Shown here: piece after piece, positions 24,676-31,669 of the stretch
Position numbering within the stretch: position 1 is the stretch's first letter
Layout of the letters: the number at the start of each line of letters is the position of its first letter
Assembly (NCBI GenBank): GCA_012520995.1
Contig: JAAYNI010000059.1
Location: forward strand, 1 to 36,203
Length of the DNA: 36,203 bases
Origin: Candidatus Rifleibacteriota bacterium
GTDB taxonomy: Bacteria > Muiribacteriota > Ozemobacteria > Ozemobacterales > Ozemobacteraceae
Reading direction: 5' to 3'
Notes under the pieces: generated by a model
What the model saw: only the letters and a program-made list of their open reading frames with translations
Told to the model about the DNA's origin: nothing
Databases searched by the model: none
Made by a program: the position numbers and the translations under genes

Positions 24676-25352
24676 AAGCAAAACTTTCATCCGTTCTCGG
24701 AGATGTGATTCTTGCAATTGTTACAGCAACCTTTGCACTCTTTTGTTTTTCCCTTTTTATTACTCCTGTGGGCTCATTTCTGAAAAAGGCTGCTGCGGAA
24801 TCTTTGACTGATTATCATGGAGAACAAAGGGCAAAAAAAAGTTTTGCACAAAAATTGCAGGCTGCTGCTATAAAACCTGAAGAGTTTTTTCCAGAGGTTT
24901 TTGTGTCTAAGAGCAAATGCAAAATGTTTGTAGCTTCTGGAGGCCAGATTGTAGTTACTTATCCTGTTTGGATAGGAGAATCACCTCTAGGCGATAAAAA
25001 GACTGCTTCAGACAGAAAAACTCCGGAAGGGGAGTTTTATATCTGTCATAAAGAAAAACCTTATAAATATCATTTGTTTTTGGGCTTTAGCTATCCATCG
25101 GCTACTCATGCAAAAAGAGCTTCATTCAATCAAATAATTTCCAATGCAGAAGAAGCTGCTATTTTAGAGGCTTGGCAGAAACAGGAGTGTATTCCCTCGG
25201 CTACTCCTTTGGGAGGTAATCTTGGTTTACACGGTTTTGGCGGAGTTGCTGAAGATTGGACTCAAGATGGTTCTATAGCTATGTACAATCGAGATATAGA
25301 GGAGCTTTATTGGAATATTCCCTTAAGAACGCCTTTGATAATCAGTGATTAA
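24672..25352 (+). CDS. L,D-transpeptidase (YkuD)-like protein with Ser at the usual catalytic Cys
   Basis: This 226-aa protein has an N-terminal membrane segment or signal anchor (residues about 9-32, ILAIVTATFALFCFSLFI). A YkuD domain of the murein L,D-transpeptidase type (COG3034-like) follows from about residue 75. Typical elements are PVWIGESPLGDKKTASDRKT, TPEGEFYIC, GLHGFGG (His187) and DWTQDGSIAMYNRDIEELY. In active relatives that last motif reads DWTxGCIAxxNxDIEEL; here the Cys position is Ser201 (codon TCT, 25272-25274), with an extra residue before Gly. Catalysis by the normal Cys mechanism would be lost, so it may bind peptidoglycan or use Ser. It overlaps the VTT gene by ATGA; both probably act at the envelope. 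Confidence 0.85.
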   Translation: MKAKLSSVLGDVILAIVTATFALFCFSLFITPVGSFLKKAAAESLTDYHGEQRAKKSFAQKLQAAAIKPEEFFPEVFVSKSKCKMFVASGGQIVVTYPVWIGESPLGDKKTASDRKTPEGEFYICHKEKPYKYHLFLGFSYPSATHAKRASFNQIISNAEEAAILEAWQKQECIPSATPLGGNLGLHGFGGVAEDWTQDGSIAMYNRDIEELYWNIPLRTPLIISD

Positions 25353-25365
25353 TGTTCTAAAGAAA

Positions 25366-25407
25366 AATATAGGTTTGTTTCAGATGAAACAAACCTATAT
25401 TTTTTTG
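25366..25407. terminator. Bidirectional intrinsic terminator
   Basis: The arms AATATAGGTTTGTTTC and GAAACAAACCTATATT pair perfectly over 16 bases around the loop AGAT, with TTTTTTT after and AGAAAAA before. It ends the L,D-transpeptidase operon on the plus strand and, on the minus strand, lies 23 bases past the stop of the small peptide B gene, so it can serve both. Confidence 0.9.
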
Positions 25408-25429
25408 GGGGTCTTTAAAGTAAAAGTGA

Positions 25430-25537
25430 TTATAAAATTGTGTTGTTGTTTGTTGTATCAGAAATGCCTAGTGAAGTTTCTTTTTCCAACTTGTCTTTAT
25501 ATTTATTAAAAAATACTAATATGCTCATATCAAACAT
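25430..25537 (-). CDS. Small peptide B, 35 aa, MFD-M-SILVFF family
   Basis: The frame starts ATG-TTT-GAT-ATG-AGC on the minus strand and ends at TAA (25430-25432). The peptide opens MFDMSILVFF, continues with a charged stretch (NKYKDKLEKETSLG) and ends in a polar TTNNNTIL tail. AAAGGA lies 7 bases before the ATG. Its first ten residues match those of peptide A, 45 bases upstream, at nine of ten positions, and six of those nine codons differ by a synonymous change. That pattern is strong evidence of protein-level selection. The intrinsic terminator at 25366-25407 closes the unit. No known family recognised; a secreted or membrane-active peptide, a signal or a leader-type precursor are possibilities. 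Confidence 0.65.
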   Translation of the reverse strand: MFDMSILVFFNKYKDKLEKETSLGISDTTNNNTIL

Positions 25538-25582
25538 GTTAAAGTCCTTTCTGCAGCTGTTCCGCTATATTGGAAGCTGTTG

Positions 25583-25693
25583 TTAGCGCTGCATGCTAGC
25601 AGGAGAACCTGCAATTTCGTCTGACAGATTTGTGAGGCTGTCGGTGTCTTTTAACCACATTCTGAAGAAAACTAGTATACTTACGTCAAACAT
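25583..25693 (-). CDS. Small peptide A, 36 aa, MFD-V-SILVFF family
   Basis: On the minus strand the frame runs from the ATG at 25693 to TAA at 25583-25585. The peptide opens MFDVSILVFF, then RMWLKDTDSLTNLSDEIAG, and ends SPASMQR. AAAGGAG lies 6 bases before the ATG, an excellent ribosome binding site. Together with peptide B it forms a two-gene unit closed by a terminator. The hydrophobic N-terminal motif is shared, while the remaining 25 residues differ apart from a rough charged-then-polar trend. The gene is divergent from the Smr-domain gene (ATG at 25739), so its promoter must lie in 25694-25760; I see no clear -35/-10 pair there. Function unknown. Confidence 0.68.
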   Translation of the reverse strand: MFDVSILVFFRMWLKDTDSLTNLSDEIAGSPASMQR

Positions 25694-25738
25694 ACCGTTC
25701 TCCTTTCTTTTACTTTTAACTATTACTAAGCAAAATTT

Positions 25739-26011
25739 ATGCCAATTTTAAAAATGCCAATAAATGGGGTTTTGGATCTTCATACTTTTTTGCCCAAAGA
25801 GGTTAAGTTTTTACTTGAAGATTATATTGACGAATGCTTGGCGAAAGGCATAACGGACTTGCGGATAATACATGGAAAGGGCAGGGGAGATTTTCGAAGA
25901 ACAGTTCATAGTTTTTTGTCTAAATCAAATAAAGTGCAGCAATTTCAAATTGCACCGCCAGAGGCTGGTCACTGGGGTGCTACTTTGGTTAAATTGAAGG
26001 TGCCTAAGTAG
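25739..26011 (+). CDS. Smr-domain protein
   Basis: This 90-aa protein consists only of an Smr (small MutS-related) domain. Visible motifs are LDLHTFLPKEV near residue 12 (family DLHGxxxxEA), the LRIIHGKGRGDFR core near 42-54, and the end motif AGHWGATLVKL (family GGxGATxVxL). Stand-alone Smr proteins are RNA or DNA endonucleases that act, for example, on stalled ribosomes or recombination intermediates. The first motif lacks the common Gly after DLH (here DLHTF). The start ATG at 25739 is the first in frame. The ribosome binding site is weak. The domain starts about eight residues in, so no large N-terminal part is missing. Confidence 0.85.
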   Translation: MPILKMPINGVLDLHTFLPKEVKFLLEDYIDECLAKGITDLRIIHGKGRGDFRRTVHSFLSKSNKVQQFQIAPPEAGHWGATLVKLKVPK

Positions 26012-26046
26012 TTATTGCGATTGTGATTTTTTGAACAAATTGTATT

Positions 26047-26080
26047 AAAAGCGCACAGCAACAACTAGTGCTGCTTTTTT
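26047..26080 (+). terminator. Probable intrinsic terminator after the Smr gene
   Basis: The arms AAAAGCGCAC and GTGCTGCTTTT pair with one bulged base around a loop of about 12 bases, and six T follow the stem. It begins 36 bases after the Smr stop codon. Confidence 0.65.
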
Positions 26081-26316
26081 ACTAGAAGTGCCTATTTGAT
26101 GTTAAGACAGTTATCATTCCATGCATCAACTTATGCAGCTGCCGCACTAGAGTGGGTAGTGAAATAATTTTCAACTCAGCATTACACCCAACGACTGCTT
26201 TAAGATCCTATTAAATAGTTGAAGCTTTAAGATTTGAAAAACAGAGAACAAAGCCTGAGATAAATGTACCCGATAACGAACTTTTAGTTGCAACAAAGTA
26301 CTAGATTGTGAATTTC
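26081..26316. other. Intergenic region upstream of the feo promoter
   Basis: No gene is supported in this gap. It includes a degenerate copy of the dispersed repeat (about 26146-26190: GTGGGTAGTGAAATAATTTT then CAACTCAGCATTAC), which aligns with the reverse complement of copy C through GGTGAAATT and ACTCA blocks. The rest is plain AT-rich DNA. It may contain upstream regulatory elements of the iron operon. Confidence 0.4.
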
Positions 26317-26345
26317 TTGACATATAAGTTAGATTAATTTAATAT
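26317..26345 (+). promoter_or_regulatory. Sigma-70-type promoter of the feo operon
   Basis: TTGACA (26317-26322), a perfect -35 box, is followed after exactly 17 bases by TAATAT (26340-26345), a good -10. It lies about 70 bases before the feoA start and is the best-looking promoter in the window. Confidence 0.75.
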
Positions 26346-26363
26346 ATTTAGATAAGCCTAAAT
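26346..26363 (+). promoter_or_regulatory. Putative DtxR-family operator (iron box) at the feo promoter
   Basis: ATTTAG-ATAAGC-CTAAAT is a perfect 6-bp inverted repeat with a 6-base centre, starting directly after the -10 box and covering the likely transcription start. It contains the half-site TAAGCCTAA, similar to the TTAGG...CCTAA operators of DtxR/IdeR regulators. A DtxR-family protein is encoded at the end of this operon, so iron-dependent autoregulation is a natural inference. Confidence 0.55.
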
Positions 26364-26414
26364 GTTCGAGACATCTAACTATCCATAACGGCCATTACGA
26401 AAGGAACCGCAACA

Positions 26415-26663
26415 ATGACTACAGAAATTAAACTCCTTGCCGAACTTGATGAAGGTATGGAGGGGGTAATACATAACATAGACTTGGATTCTCCGACTGC
26501 TCAGCGACTATTAGATTTGGGTTTTGTTCCCGGAACTCCTATAAAGGCTCTTAGAAAAGCTCCAATGGGTGATCCTGTTACCTATCGTATTAGAGGATAT
26601 GAGGTCGGCTTGAGAAAGTCTGAGTCATCCTCTATAGCTGTAGAGGTTTCAGATAATGACTAA
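26415..26663 (+). CDS. feoA: Ferrous iron transport protein A
   Basis: This 82-aa cytoplasmic protein consists of the SH3-like FeoA domain. The pattern LLDLGFVPGTPIKALRKAP followed by GDPVTYRIRGYEVGLRKSES is the family signature (LxxLGhxxGxxhxhhxxxP, then GdPhxhxhxgxxhxLRxxEA). It assists FeoB in Fe2+ uptake. GAAAGGAA precedes the ATG. Its stop overlaps the start of feoB by 8 bases, so the two are translationally coupled. A DtxR-type operator overlaps the upstream promoter. Confidence 0.95.
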   Translation: MTTEIKLLAELDEGMEGVIHNIDLDSPTAQRLLDLGFVPGTPIKALRKAPMGDPVTYRIRGYEVGLRKSESSSIAVEVSDND

Positions 26664-29025
26664 GCAAAAAGACTCAAAAGGAGTTGTTTCCGCTGAAGAG
26701 ACTCTGCAAGGGGAGCATAGGAAAGTTTATTTGCTTGGAAATCCCAATTGCGGCAAAACAAGTCTTTTTAATGCCATAACAGGCGAAAGGTTGCATGTAG
26801 GCAACTGGCCTGGGGTTACTGTTTCCAGAATTGAGGGCCGCAAAGATGTAGATGGCAAAATTCTTTCTTTTGTGGATCTGCCAGGTGCTTATTCTCTTAC
26901 TCCGGCTTCTCCTGAAGAAAAAATAGTTTTACAGAACATGGGGCTGGCTTGGAATGAACAGGTTTTAAATGTGGTCGATGCAAGTAATCTTAACAGAAAC
27001 CTTCTGTTGACCGCTCAACTTTTGGAAATAGGCATAAGGCCAGTAATAGCTTTAAACTGTTTTGACTCCTTTTCTGCTATGGGCGGCACTATAGATTTAA
27101 AACTATTTTCCAACATGACAGGGTGTGAAGTCTTTCCTACTGTAGGCAGAACAGGTGACGGCACTGTGGTTTTGTCTGAATACTTGGCGCAGGGAAAGAC
27201 AGCTGCTTTACCCTCGGAAGAGAGAACTTGTCTTTCATTGCCTGAAGAGTGGCAGAAAGCAGCCGAAAAGGTTCTTCTTTTAAATGGCGGCAAGTCTTGG
27301 GCTGCATCTGAGCCGTTGGCTCGCTATGATTCTATTGTCAAACTTACTGGCCGTGATACATCGGATGAAAAGCTTACTCTTGTAAGACGCGAGTTGGCTG
27401 AAGACCTTTCTAAGACTTTGAACAGAGAAGTGCGAGAGGATAATTTGGCAAGTGAGCTGGCTGCTGACAGATATCGCAGAATAGGTTGTGTTATATCTGC
27501 TACGAGCCAAGTTCCAGAAAAGCAGATGACCCCTCTTCACGAAAAGTTGGACGATGTTCTTACTCATAGATTTTGGGGTTTTCCGATTTTTCTTCTCATA
27601 ATGGCTCTGGTTTTTTGGACAACCTTCTCTATAGGTAATATACCCATGGAATGGATTGAAAACAGCTTTGCTTGGTTGGCAGAATTTTTTAAGAATGTCT
27701 TGCCTAAAGGGCTTTTGGCTGATCTCTTCGTTGAGGGCTTGATTAACGGTGTTGGTTCAGTAGTTGTTTTCTTGCCGAACATTTTAATTCTGTTTTTCTG
27801 GATCGCTCTTCTTGAAGATTCGGGCTATATGTCAAGAGCGGCTTTTATGGTTGATCGGCTTATGGAAGGAATGGGATTGCATGGGCGAGCTTTCATACCT
27901 ATGATAATGGGAGTTGGTTGCAATGTGCCTGCTGTTATGGCAACAAGGATTCTTGATGACAAGTTTCAGCGTTATCTCTCTATGTTTTTAATTCCATTTG
28001 TGACTTGCTCAGCCAGATTGCCTGTTTTAGTTTTGCTTAGCGGTATATTTTTTCCGCAAAATCCTGCTCTTTGTATGTTCACTCTATTTGCAATAAATAT
28101 TTTGGTTATGGTTTTGCTTGGACATTTTATACATATTTTCGCAGAAGCAAAATCTCCTGCTCCTTTTATGCTTGAAATGCCTCCTTACAGGTTTCCGACT
28201 CCCAAGAGCTTATGGAATCTTCTAAAGGATAAGGCTTTGGATTTTTTGGTTAAGGCTGGAACTGTGGTCTTGGCGGGAACAGTGGTTATTTGGGTTTTGC
28301 AGGCATTTCCCAGACAAGTTCCTCTCAGCTTTGACTATAAAGCTGAAGTTGCGGCATATGAACAGACATTGGATGGAGAAGAATTAAGCTCTGCGATCCA
28401 GGAACTCGAACAGCGCAAGACTATTGAGGAACTGGAAGGAAGATATATAGCTAAGATAGGCAAGTTTTTCCAGCCTGTGATGGCGCCTTTAGGTTTTACA
28501 TGGCGAGAAACCGTTTCTCTGATTCCAGGTTTTTTGGCAAAAGAGACCGTGGTATCTGTACTGAACATTCTTTATATGCCTATGTCCTCTCCCGCGGATA
28601 GCGAAGAATTATCTCCAGAAGCAGAACAAGCACAGGTTACGGATTTAGGTGATGCTATGAGAAAAAATGGCATAACACCTTTGAAGGCCTTTGTTTTTAT
28701 GCTGTTTACTCTGCTTTATATCCCCTGTATCGCTACAGTAGGAGTTGTCTGGCGTGAAAGCGGATCTGCTGCCTTTACACTTCTGACTTTATTGTGTTAT
28801 TTTATGATTGCTTACGGAGTGTCTTTCGCTACATTAAAGATCGGGCAGGCTGATCCTACTTTCAACGAGCTTGGTGTAATATTCCTTGGTCTTTTGGCGT
28901 TAGCCTTTATCTTGAGTAAGCTTGTAAGAGCAATTAAAGGCTCTGGGCGGCCAGGTGCGGCATGTTCAGGCAACTGTTCTGCTTGTCATGCAGTTTGTGC
29001 ACCGTCTGAAGATGAGTTAAACTAA
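26656..29025 (+). CDS. feoB: Ferrous iron transporter B
   Basis: This 789-aa GTP-gated Fe2+ permease has an N-terminal G domain with G1 GNPNCGKTS (residues 28-36), G2 in WPGVTVSRIEG, G3 DLPGAYSL (about 75) and a G4-like NCFD where NxxD is expected. A helical spacer follows. The membrane part has the two Gate regions, with DSGYMSRAAFMVDRLMEGMG and the pore segments GVGCNVPAVMATRIL and PFVTCSARLPV, whose Cys residues are family hallmarks. The C-terminus is Cys-rich (ACSGNCSACHAVCAPSE), a common FeoB ending thought to bind iron or a cluster. The length is normal. It is transcribed with feoA and, through a hairpin, dtxR. Confidence 0.96.
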   Translation: MTKQKDSKGVVSAEETLQGEHRKVYLLGNPNCGKTSLFNAITGERLHVGNWPGVTVSRIEGRKDVDGKILSFVDLPGAYSLTPASPEEKIVLQNMGLAWNEQVLNVVDASNLNRNLLLTAQLLEIGIRPVIALNCFDSFSAMGGTIDLKLFSNMTGCEVFPTVGRTGDGTVVLSEYLAQGKTAALPSEERTCLSLPEEWQKAAEKVLLLNGGKSWAASEPLARYDSIVKLTGRDTSDEKLTLVRRELAEDLSKTLNREVREDNLASELAADRYRRIGCVISATSQVPEKQMTPLHEKLDDVLTHRFWGFPIFLLIMALVFWTTFSIGNIPMEWIENSFAWLAEFFKNVLPKGLLADLFVEGLINGVGSVVVFLPNILILFFWIALLEDSGYMSRAAFMVDRLMEGMGLHGRAFIPMIMGVGCNVPAVMATRILDDKFQRYLSMFLIPFVTCSARLPVLVLLSGIFFPQNPALCMFTLFAINILVMVLLGHFIHIFAEAKSPAPFMLEMPPYRFPTPKSLWNLLKDKALDFLVKAGTVVLAGTVVIWVLQAFPRQVPLSFDYKAEVAAYEQTLDGEELSSAIQELEQRKTIEELEGRYIAKIGKFFQPVMAPLGFTWRETVSLIPGFLAKETVVSVLNILYMPMSSPADSEELSPEAEQAQVTDLGDAMRKNGITPLKAFVFMLFTLLYIPCIATVGVVWRESGSAAFTLLTLLCYFMIAYGVSFATLKIGQADPTFNELGVIFLGLLALAFILSKLVRAIKGSGRPGAACSGNCSACHAVCAPSEDELN

Positions 29026-29027
29026 CA

Positions 29028-29057
29028 AAGAAGCTGTTTTTCATAAGACAGCTTCTT
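29028..29057 (+). terminator. Hairpin between feoB and the DtxR-type gene, possible attenuator
   Basis: AAGAAGCTGT and ACAGCTTCTT form a perfect 10-bp stem with a 10-base loop, starting three bases after the feoB stop. No T-run follows; instead the ribosome binding site of the next gene (AGAGGAAGG) does. It probably reduces readthrough or protects the upstream mRNA rather than fully ending transcription. Confidence 0.5.
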
Positions 29058-29070
29058 AGAGGAAGGTCTT

Positions 29071-29517
29071 ATGAAAAAGAGAGTTTCTTTAGTATTGGAA
29101 AGCTATCTTGAGGCTATAGCGGTTTTGCAGGAAGAACATGGAGCTGCAGGAACCGCTATGATTGCTGATAAAATGCAATGCAAACGTTCTTCTGTTACGA
29201 GTGCTTTAAGGCGTCTTTCTGAACATGGCTTAATCAATTATCAGCCCTATAAACCAGTTACTTTGACTGAAAAGGGACGTGCCAACATCAAAAAGCTGGA
29301 TAAATATCACGCGGCTATTAAAAAGTTCTTGCTCAATGTACTAGCTTTTGAAGAGGAATATGCTGAACAAGAGGCTTGCAAGTTGGAGCATCAGATGCTT
29401 CCTGAAACCATCGAAAGACTGTCGTTGTATAATGATTTTCTGGAGTCACGCGGATTCTTGGAGAACGACGCTTTCAAGCTTTATATAAAGGGAGAGCCTG
29501 AGGAGAAAAAATCTTAG
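29071..29517 (+). CDS. DtxR/MntR-family metal-dependent transcriptional regulator
   Basis: This 148-aa repressor has an N-terminal winged helix (TAMIADKMQCKRSSVTSALR as the helix-turn-helix, LINYQPYKPVTLTEKG as the wing) and a helical metal-binding dimerisation domain. Ligand positions: His80 (KYH), then Cys103, Glu106 and His107 in EACKLEH. Cys at 103 matches iron-sensing DtxR (EACRWEH) rather than manganese-sensing MntR, which has Glu there. Ser11 in LESYLE replaces the Asp or Met ligand of other members. There is no C-terminal SH3 domain, as in MntR-sized proteins. Being last in the feo operon, it most likely represses feoAB when iron is plentiful, through the box at 26346-26363. Confidence 0.9.
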   Translation: MKKRVSLVLESYLEAIAVLQEEHGAAGTAMIADKMQCKRSSVTSALRRLSEHGLINYQPYKPVTLTEKGRANIKKLDKYHAAIKKFLLNVLAFEEEYAEQEACKLEHQMLPETIERLSLYNDFLESRGFLENDAFKLYIKGEPEEKKS

Positions 29518-29657
29518 GCTGTTTCGAGTCTGTAGCGACAATAAATGCTGTAAGTGTCAGATGTTTCAAGGCAATGGCCGCTTTGAATTTCTAACCAAGA
29601 CAGAAACTTGTCATCTGTCATCAGTTCTGTAATACCTAGCATTTTTGGACTTATCAC
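29514..29657 (-). CDS. Possible small protein, 47 aa, convergent with the dtxR-type gene
   Basis: The minus-strand frame runs from a GTG at 29657 to a TAA at 29514-29516 and overlaps the regulator's stop by four bases. It encodes a mixed, protein-like peptide (ELMTDDKFLSWLEIQSGHCL, ETSDTYSIYCRYRLETA) with two Cys. AGGGAG lies about 9 bases before the GTG, a usable though slightly distant ribosome binding site. The composition is unlike the low-complexity AT-rich frames seen elsewhere in intergenic DNA. No family recognised. It could be a small regulatory protein of the iron operon, but this rests only on position. Confidence 0.4.
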   Translation of the reverse strand: MISPKMLGITELMTDDKFLSWLEIQSGHCLETSDTYSIYCRYRLETA

Positions 29658-29715
29658 TGTTATGGACTCCCTAGTTGTTTATCTTTGTCTCTTTATGTAT
29701 ACATCGGCAATTTTG

Positions 29716-29721
29716 TATAAT
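29716..29721 (+). promoter_or_regulatory. Putative -10 box upstream of the kinase-like gene
   Basis: A perfect TATAAT in the context TTTTGTATAATTTATT lies about 90 bases before the ATG at 29808, with a TG motif one base upstream (extended -10 type). The -35 region is poor. Confidence 0.45.
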
Positions 29722-29807
29722 TTATTAAGTTCTGATTTATTTGGTTGTTAAAATAATTTTTTGTTACTAGAATGACAAAAGATTTGCGAGGAGGTGTTGG
29801 GGATTCT

Positions 29808-30473
29808 ATGAGTTGTTTCACTATATCCAGAGAGTTTGGAGCGGGCGGCACATATATTGCAGCTAAGCTGGCAGAGAAGCTGAACTATACTCGCTACGAT
29901 GCAGAGCTGTTAAATTCTGTGGCTTTGAAAATGGGAAAAGAACCTCAAGACTTGGAAAGTATGGAGCCGACTCAATATAATCGCTTGGGCGCTTTCTTTA
30001 AAGAAGCTTTTGCAAGTCTGGCTGCCGGCAGTTTGATGCTGAACACTTATGGGTTGGGTATTCTTGATTTCTCAGCAGTGGAATATGAGCTTTACCCGGA
30101 TATAAAAGAACAGCCGGATTATTATACCGCTCTTAAACAAGTCGTATGCGAAGTTGCAAAAAAAGACAGGGCAATTATCATGGGAAGAGGCGGTTTCAAA
30201 ATATTGAAAGATTTTCCTGGTATTGTACATTGTCGTGTGATAGCCAATATTGAGGATCGAATAGCTCAAATTGTTTCTGATGGACGTGCTACTCCTGAAG
30301 AGGCCGAACGGGCAATTCTAAAACGAGATAAGGCTGTTGAACATTTTGTGGAAGATTATTTTGATGAAGATTGGGCTGCACCTCATAATTACTCTATAGT
30401 TCTTAACACTAGCAAGATCTCGAAGGATGAATGTGTCGAGATCCTTCTATCAATGTTGAACAAAAATAATTAA
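29808..30473 (+). CDS. Cytidylate kinase-like family protein
   Basis: This 221-aa P-loop protein of the cytidylate-kinase-like family starts with the N-terminal signature FTISREFGAGGTYIAAKLAE, where GxGG forms the phosphate-binding loop. Further on are IIMGRGGFKILKDFPGIVHC and RVIANIEDRIAQIV, followed by a helical lid region with RDKAVEHFVEDYFDEDW. Such proteins are common in anaerobes, and their substrate is not established. I use the ATG at 29808, because family members begin within a few residues of TISREFG; an upstream in-frame ATG at 29772 would add 12 residues. A GAGGAGG at 29789-29795 is 12-13 bases from this ATG, somewhat far. The PQQ-propeller gene follows after 11 bases. Confidence 0.87.
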   Translation: MSCFTISREFGAGGTYIAAKLAEKLNYTRYDAELLNSVALKMGKEPQDLESMEPTQYNRLGAFFKEAFASLAAGSLMLNTYGLGILDFSAVEYELYPDIKEQPDYYTALKQVVCEVAKKDRAIIMGRGGFKILKDFPGIVHCRVIANIEDRIAQIVSDGRATPEEAERAILKRDKAVEHFVEDYFDEDWAAPHNYSIVLNTSKISKDECVEILLSMLNKNN

Positions 30474-30484
30474 ACTAACCTGAC

Positions 30485-31669
30485 ATGAAAAAATATCTGC
30501 CTGTAATACTTATACTCACGGGGTTTCTCCTCTATTATCTTGTTGCCTCTCAGGCGGAAACAACTCCTGTTTGGCGCAAATCCTTGCCTTACAAGGTGCT
30601 TTACGATCCTGTAAAGCTGCCTTCGGGAGAAACATTGGTATTAGCGGGAGAGAAGGGCAGACATGAATATATTGTCTATAAGATAGCGTCAGATGGTTCT
30701 TTGGCAGCACAATCCCAAATAATAAAGTCCAGTCCCTATGACCCGTTGGTGATTGGTGACAGCCTGGTTTTGACTCTCTATAACAGGATGATAGAAATAT
30801 ACAATCTTTCAGACCTTAAATTGCGATGGCAAGTAGTAGCTGAAGGCAACTTCCAGACATCCCCTGTTAAAATGACTGATACAGCGTTTTTGCAGGCAGT
30901 TGATAATATCATATATTGTATAGATACTGAAAATAATACCCAGAAGTGGGATAAGGTTTTTCCGAATGCAATATTACAAGTAGGAGCTGATCGAGCTGTT
31001 GTTTGCATAACATCCGGCTCTGAATCAGTGCCAGGCGACTTCAGAGCCTATGCTCTTAATCCTGAAAACGGCTCTTTGCTTTGGGAATGCCCTGAGGCTG
31101 TTAGAAACGATCCGCCGCTTTTTTATGGAAACGATGTCATACTCACGACAGCTGCTGGAGTTTTAACTTCTATAAATCAGAAAACAGGCGAAAGCAAAAA
31201 GCTGATTGAACTAAAAGGCGTCAGAGCCATTAAAATTTTAGATGATGCCGTTTTATATCTTGTTACAGGCGGCTCAGGAATTGGTTGTGTTATTTTAGAT
31301 AGCGAAAAACCGAAGGTTTGGACAGCTTCACTTCAGAGAGGCTTTGTGGAAGCTGTGCGGATAGATGATTCGCTTTTTTTGGTTGACAAACATAGCTTGC
31401 GTTGCATTAATATCAGAACTGGTTATCCTATATGGATAAAAGATTTAAAAGATATTTATATGGCTTATTCTGTGCCAGGCGGCATATTCGTAAATCACAA
31501 AACTTCATTTACCTCTCCAATAATATTCGGCAAATTTTTTGATGCTGAAACAGGAAATGTGGAGTGCTTAGCCAAAGGCAGATCGCAATTTAAACAGCCG
31601 ATTTATCAAGATAATGGCATAATGCTTTTTTCCTTTGATGGAAGCTATAGACTGATGCCTAAAAAATGA
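30485..31669 (+). CDS. PQQ-like beta-propeller protein (BamB-like fold)
   Basis: This 394-aa protein has an N-terminal signal sequence or anchor (MKKYLPVILI then LTGFLLYYLVASQA) followed by repeated propeller blades. Blade-type motifs YALNPENGSLLWECPEA, CIDTENNTQKWDKVF, SINQKTGESKKLIELKG and INIRTGYPIWIKDL match the PQQ-repeat pattern (hxxhdxxTGxxxWxxxh). No lipobox Cys follows the signal, so it is not an obvious BamB lipoprotein. A cell-surface or periplasmic scaffold role is inferred. Its TGA overlaps the ATG of the next gene (ATGA), so it is coupled to the activase fusion, an unexpected pairing of an exported and a cytoplasmic protein. Confidence 0.83.
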   Translation: MKKYLPVILILTGFLLYYLVASQAETTPVWRKSLPYKVLYDPVKLPSGETLVLAGEKGRHEYIVYKIASDGSLAAQSQIIKSSPYDPLVIGDSLVLTLYNRMIEIYNLSDLKLRWQVVAEGNFQTSPVKMTDTAFLQAVDNIIYCIDTENNTQKWDKVFPNAILQVGADRAVVCITSGSESVPGDFRAYALNPENGSLLWECPEAVRNDPPLFYGNDVILTTAAGVLTSINQKTGESKKLIELKGVRAIKILDDAVLYLVTGGSGIGCVILDSEKPKVWTASLQRGFVEAVRIDDSLFLVDKHSLRCINIRTGYPIWIKDLKDIYMAYSVPGGIFVNHKTSFTSPIIFGKFFDAETGNVECLAKGRSQFKQPIYQDNGIMLFSFDGSYRLMPKK

